A DNA stretch of 34,548 nucleotides from an uncultured Lachnospiraceae bacterium. GTDB taxonomy: Bacteria; Bacillota; Clostridia; Lachnospirales; Lachnospiraceae. Below are positions 32,703 through 34,548 of this stretch, piece after piece. The stretch is taken from assembly GCA_949155905.1 (NCBI GenBank), contig CASCWU010000035.1, positions 1-34,548 of the forward strand, in the 5' to 3' direction. A model generated the notes under the pieces. That model was not told where the DNA came from. It searched no databases and was given only the letters and a program-made list of their open reading frames with translations. Both the position numbers and the translations under genes were made by a program. Position 1 is the stretch's first letter. Every line of letters starts with the position of its first letter.

Positions 32703-33086
32703 ATGAAGGAAAAATACGAGCGTCAGATGAAAAAGGGCGTTTTGGATATGCTGGTTTTGAAGCTTCTGGAAACAGAACCCAAGCATGGCTATCGGATTAT
32801 TCAGGAGATGAAAGAAAAAAGCGAGGAGGTTTTTTCTTTAAAGGATGGGACGCTTTATCCTGTATTGTATCGTTTAGAGGATGATGGACTGGTAATCAGC
32901 CGTTGGAGCGAGATCGAGGAAGAACAGATGTCACAGAAGTCTCCACGGAAAAATCCGCAGAAAAATTCACGGAAAGTTCCGCGGAAATATTATGAGATTA
33001 CGGAGGCGGGAAGAAAGGCGCTTACCGAGATGTGGACGGTTTGGGAACGGATTTTGGACGGAACCAAACGGATTATGGAAGAATAG
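32703..33086 (+). CDS. PadR family transcriptional regulator
   Basis: A 127-residue winged-helix regulator: MKKGVLDMLVLKLLETEPKH, GYRIIQEMKEKS, GTLYPVLYRLEDDGLV as recognition helix and wing, and a C-terminal helix for dimerisation (EAGRKALTEMWTVWERILDG). ATG 32703 is chosen because AAAGGA is 6 nt upstream; ATG 32685 is in frame but lacks a site. Between the wing and YYEITEAG lies a basic insertion SPRKNPQKNSRKVPRK encoded by four 12-nt units (32943-32990), which is unusual. It is the first gene of an operon with a HAAS-domain protein and an SdpI-like protein, a common trio in which PadR represses until a cell-envelope signal arrives. Confidence 0.85.
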   Translation: MKEKYERQMKKGVLDMLVLKLLETEPKHGYRIIQEMKEKSEEVFSLKDGTLYPVLYRLEDDGLVISRWSEIEEEQMSQKSPRKNPQKNSRKVPRKYYEITEAGRKALTEMWTVWERILDGTKRIMEE

Positions 33087-33118
33087 GATAACAGTTGGAC
33101 AAAATGGGAGGGAGAAGA

Positions 33119-33766
33119 ATGACGGAGAAGCAGTATGTCAATGCCGTTATCGGGAAGCTGACGTGCGGCAGGAGCCGGAAAAAAGAGTTCCAAAGACAGC
33201 TTTTGGCCGATATTGAGCTGAGAAAGGAAACAGGAGAAGAACTAGGAGAGATTTTTTCCCAGATGGGAACAGCAGGGGAGGTAGCCGCTGCCTTTAACGA
33301 AACCGTTCCGCCAGAGGAAAAAAAGCAATACGCCAGAAACCGGGGAATCACCATCGTTGCCTGCGTAGCCGCTTTTATCCTGCTGATAGCTGCGGCAATT
33401 TATTGGATGCTGCCAAAGACGCTGCCGATTGAGAAAAGCCGTTATTTTGATAAGGAGCAGGTAGAAGCTGCCATGAAAATGACGGTGGAATGGTTTGATG
33501 CCGGAGAATCAAAGACACTTCAGGAAAATGCGATTCCGGAAATGCAGGAGTATCTGACAGAAGAAAAGCTAAAAGAGATAAAAGAAACAGTTGCCGGGGA
33601 CTGGGGAGAGAGGAAAAGTCTGGGTGCGATTTATCTGACGGAATTGGTACAGGAGAATGTACGCTATGCAGTGGGAGAAATCACTGTAACCTATGAACAT
33701 GTGAGCGTAACCTACCGTCTGACCTACGACCGGGAGCTGAAGTTGGCCGGGCTGTATGTCCGCTAG
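33119..33766 (+). CDS. HAAS (DUF1700-like) and DUF3887 domain membrane protein
   Basis: A 215-residue protein. The N-terminal cytoplasmic half is the helical HAAS-type domain found next to PadR genes (YVNAVIGKLTCGRSRKKEFQ, then LGEIFSQMGTAGEVAAAFNE). One membrane helix (GITIVACVAAFILLIAAAIY) is followed by an outside DUF3887-like domain (AAMKMTVEWFDAGESKTLQE and the closing strand RLTYDRELKLAGLYVR). ATG 33119 has GGGAGGGAGA upstream, so the TTG at 33095 is rejected. It starts 32 nt after the PadR gene. The role is likely in sensing or signal coupling at the membrane; exact function unknown. Confidence 0.75.
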   Translation: MTEKQYVNAVIGKLTCGRSRKKEFQRQLLADIELRKETGEELGEIFSQMGTAGEVAAAFNETVPPEEKKQYARNRGITIVACVAAFILLIAAAIYWMLPKTLPIEKSRYFDKEQVEAAMKMTVEWFDAGESKTLQENAIPEMQEYLTEEKLKEIKETVAGDWGERKSLGAIYLTELVQENVRYAVGEITVTYEHVSVTYRLTYDRELKLAGLYVR

Positions 33767-33813
33767 AAGGAAAACGAAACCAGGAAGGAAGGCTGGAAAG
33801 GGAGGAATGCGGG

Positions 33814-34218
33814 ATGGTGTTTTGGATATTTATGCTGTTGATGAACCTGCTGCTGCCGGTTCTGATGATTGTATTTGGAAAGCTGTTTATGATTTCTTCT
33901 CCAGGGGAAATCAACAATTATTATGGATACCGTACGGCCAGATCCAAGCGGAGCCAGGAGGCTTGGGAGTTTGCCCAGCAGTATTTTGGCCGGGTATGGT
34001 GGAAGGCAGGCTGGATACTGCTTCCGGTTATCGCGGTTTTGATGTTGCCAGTGCTTGGAAGGGGAACCTCGGTAGTCGGAATCTGGGGCGGGATCGAAGC
34101 GATGCTTGGGTGCGCGGCGATGGTACTGACGATTTTGCCGGTGGAACGGGAGCTAAAGAGGCGGTTTGATGAAAATGGGAAGCGGATAGAAGGGGCAAGG
34201 AATCCGGGGAACAAATAA
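33814..34218 (+). CDS. SdpI family membrane protein
   Basis: A 134-residue protein with three hydrophobic helices (VFWIFMLLMNLLLPVLMIVF, WKAGWILLPVIAVLMLPVLG, GGIEAMLGCAAMVLTILPVE) and the family motif INNYYGYRTARSKRSQEAWE plus AQQYFGRVWWKAG, as in SdpI/YhfL. Bacillus SdpI gives immunity to the SDP toxin and relays its signal; most clostridial members have unknown roles. GGAGGA at 33801-33806 serves ATG 33814. It closes the PadR operon and is followed by a terminator at 34242. Confidence 0.8.
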   Translation: MVFWIFMLLMNLLLPVLMIVFGKLFMISSPGEINNYYGYRTARSKRSQEAWEFAQQYFGRVWWKAGWILLPVIAVLMLPVLGRGTSVVGIWGGIEAMLGCAAMVLTILPVERELKRRFDENGKRIEGARNPGNK

Positions 34219-34241
34219 ATAAGGGAATAGAGTGGAAGAAC

Positions 34242-34277
34242 AAAGCGTACCATATTGACATTGGGTACGCTTTTGTT
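34242..34277 (+). terminator. Intrinsic terminator after the PadR operon
   Basis: AAAGCGTACC (34242-34251) pairs perfectly with GGTACGCTTT (34264-34273), followed by TGTT. The loop contains TTGACA of the next promoter. Confidence 0.8.
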
Positions 34278-34282
34278 ATACT
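34255..34282 (+). promoter_or_regulatory. Promoter embedded in the terminator
   Basis: TTGACA (34255-34260), 16 nt, TATACT (34277-34282). The -35 box lies in the terminator loop and the spacer contains its descending arm. It would drive the AAA ATPase fragment at 34416. Confidence 0.7.
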
Positions 34283-34415
34283 GAAGAGAGAATGATAAGC
34301 CAGAGATAGGAAGAAGATGGTAGTATGCTGACGGAACAGGCAGCAGAGGTGGGAAAAGAATGGAATTCGGTTTGTGATGGGGGGGGGTTATTCAGACGAG
34401 GCAGGAGGAGATTTT

Positions 34416-34523
34416 ATGGCAAGACATATCCGGCAGATTGATATAAAGGCATATCGTGGGATTCACGGTTTGGAATTAAAGAATCTGAATAGTATTAACA
34501 CCACTTTACAACTTTATAAGTAA
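34416..34523 (+). pseudogene. Truncated start of an OLD-type AAA ATPase/nuclease gene
   Basis: AGGAGGAG precedes ATG 34416. The first 28 residues (MARHIRQIDIKAYRGIHGLE, LKNLNSIN) match the N-terminus of ATP-dependent OLD/AAA_15-type proteins, which should continue with a Walker A (N-GxNxSGKT). Instead the reading changes abruptly to TTLQLYK and stops at 34521-34523. The DNA from about 34500 on (ACCACTTTACAACTTTATAA) is AT-rich and unrelated, so a mobile element or rearrangement joint likely starts here. Its remainder is beyond the window. Confidence 0.6.
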
Positions 34524-34548
34524 GAACTCTGTTTCCAGCATAGATGTT

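Noticed and set aside
1..34548. CRISPR arrays, tRNA or rRNA genes
   Set aside because: No regularly spaced direct repeats, cloverleaf sequences or conserved rRNA segments were seen.

Overview
The window looks like chromosomal DNA of a gut Bacillota, most likely a Lachnospiraceae-type Clostridia. The basis is strong AGGAGG-type ribosome binding sites, a BlaI/M56 pair, PadR-HAAS and SdpI-family genes, a holin-like type I toxin, and the style of the secreted proteins. No rRNA, tRNA or CRISPR array was seen. The species cannot be fixed from the sequence alone.

Layout. (1) 1-6273: single metabolic or housekeeping-like genes, several of them damaged: a methyltransferase with an internal deletion and a frameshift, a CHAP-like amidase/peptidase, a YdcF-family protein, an XRE-methyltransferase fusion missing part of its SAM pocket, a frameshifted purC, another methyltransferase and a conserved helical protein. 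(2) 6274-9506: an AT-rich decayed stretch with a small gene split by a highly structured insert (possible omega-RNA/HEARO or palindromic element), a secreted papain-like peptidase cut by an in-frame TAG, and a small membrane protein followed by a broken copy of itself. (3) 9507-24039: the centre of the window. Behind a clear sigma-A-type promoter lie seven genes, all on the + strand and often overlapping. They encode secreted, membrane-anchored proteins built from three modules: a B module (Ig-like plus DUF4362-like plus C-terminal domain) on a lipoprotein; A+B fusions (two); A only (three, one with a nonsense codon); and C (two). I recognise no described system with this architecture. (4) 24110-24474: a compact type I toxin-antitoxin locus with both opposing promoters visible. 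(5) 24792-31156: a BlaI-like repressor with two operator palindromes, an M56 membrane peptidase, a two-core FtsX permease and its ABC ATPase. Permease and ATPase are separated by two tandem structured RNA-like elements whose stems covary. (6) 31262-32500 on the - strand: an SPFH protein and a ribbon-helix-helix protein. (7) 32621-34218: a PadR, HAAS/DUF3887 and SdpI-like operon, then a terminator-embedded promoter and the truncated start of an OLD-type AAA ATPase.

How the genes may work together (inference): the array encodes envelope-exposed proteins diversified by duplication, domain loss and repeat slippage. The following BlaI-M56-ABC unit resembles modules that sense envelope stress or antimicrobial agents through proteolysis of a repressor and respond with a MacB-type transporter. 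Nothing in the sequence proves a functional link between the two.
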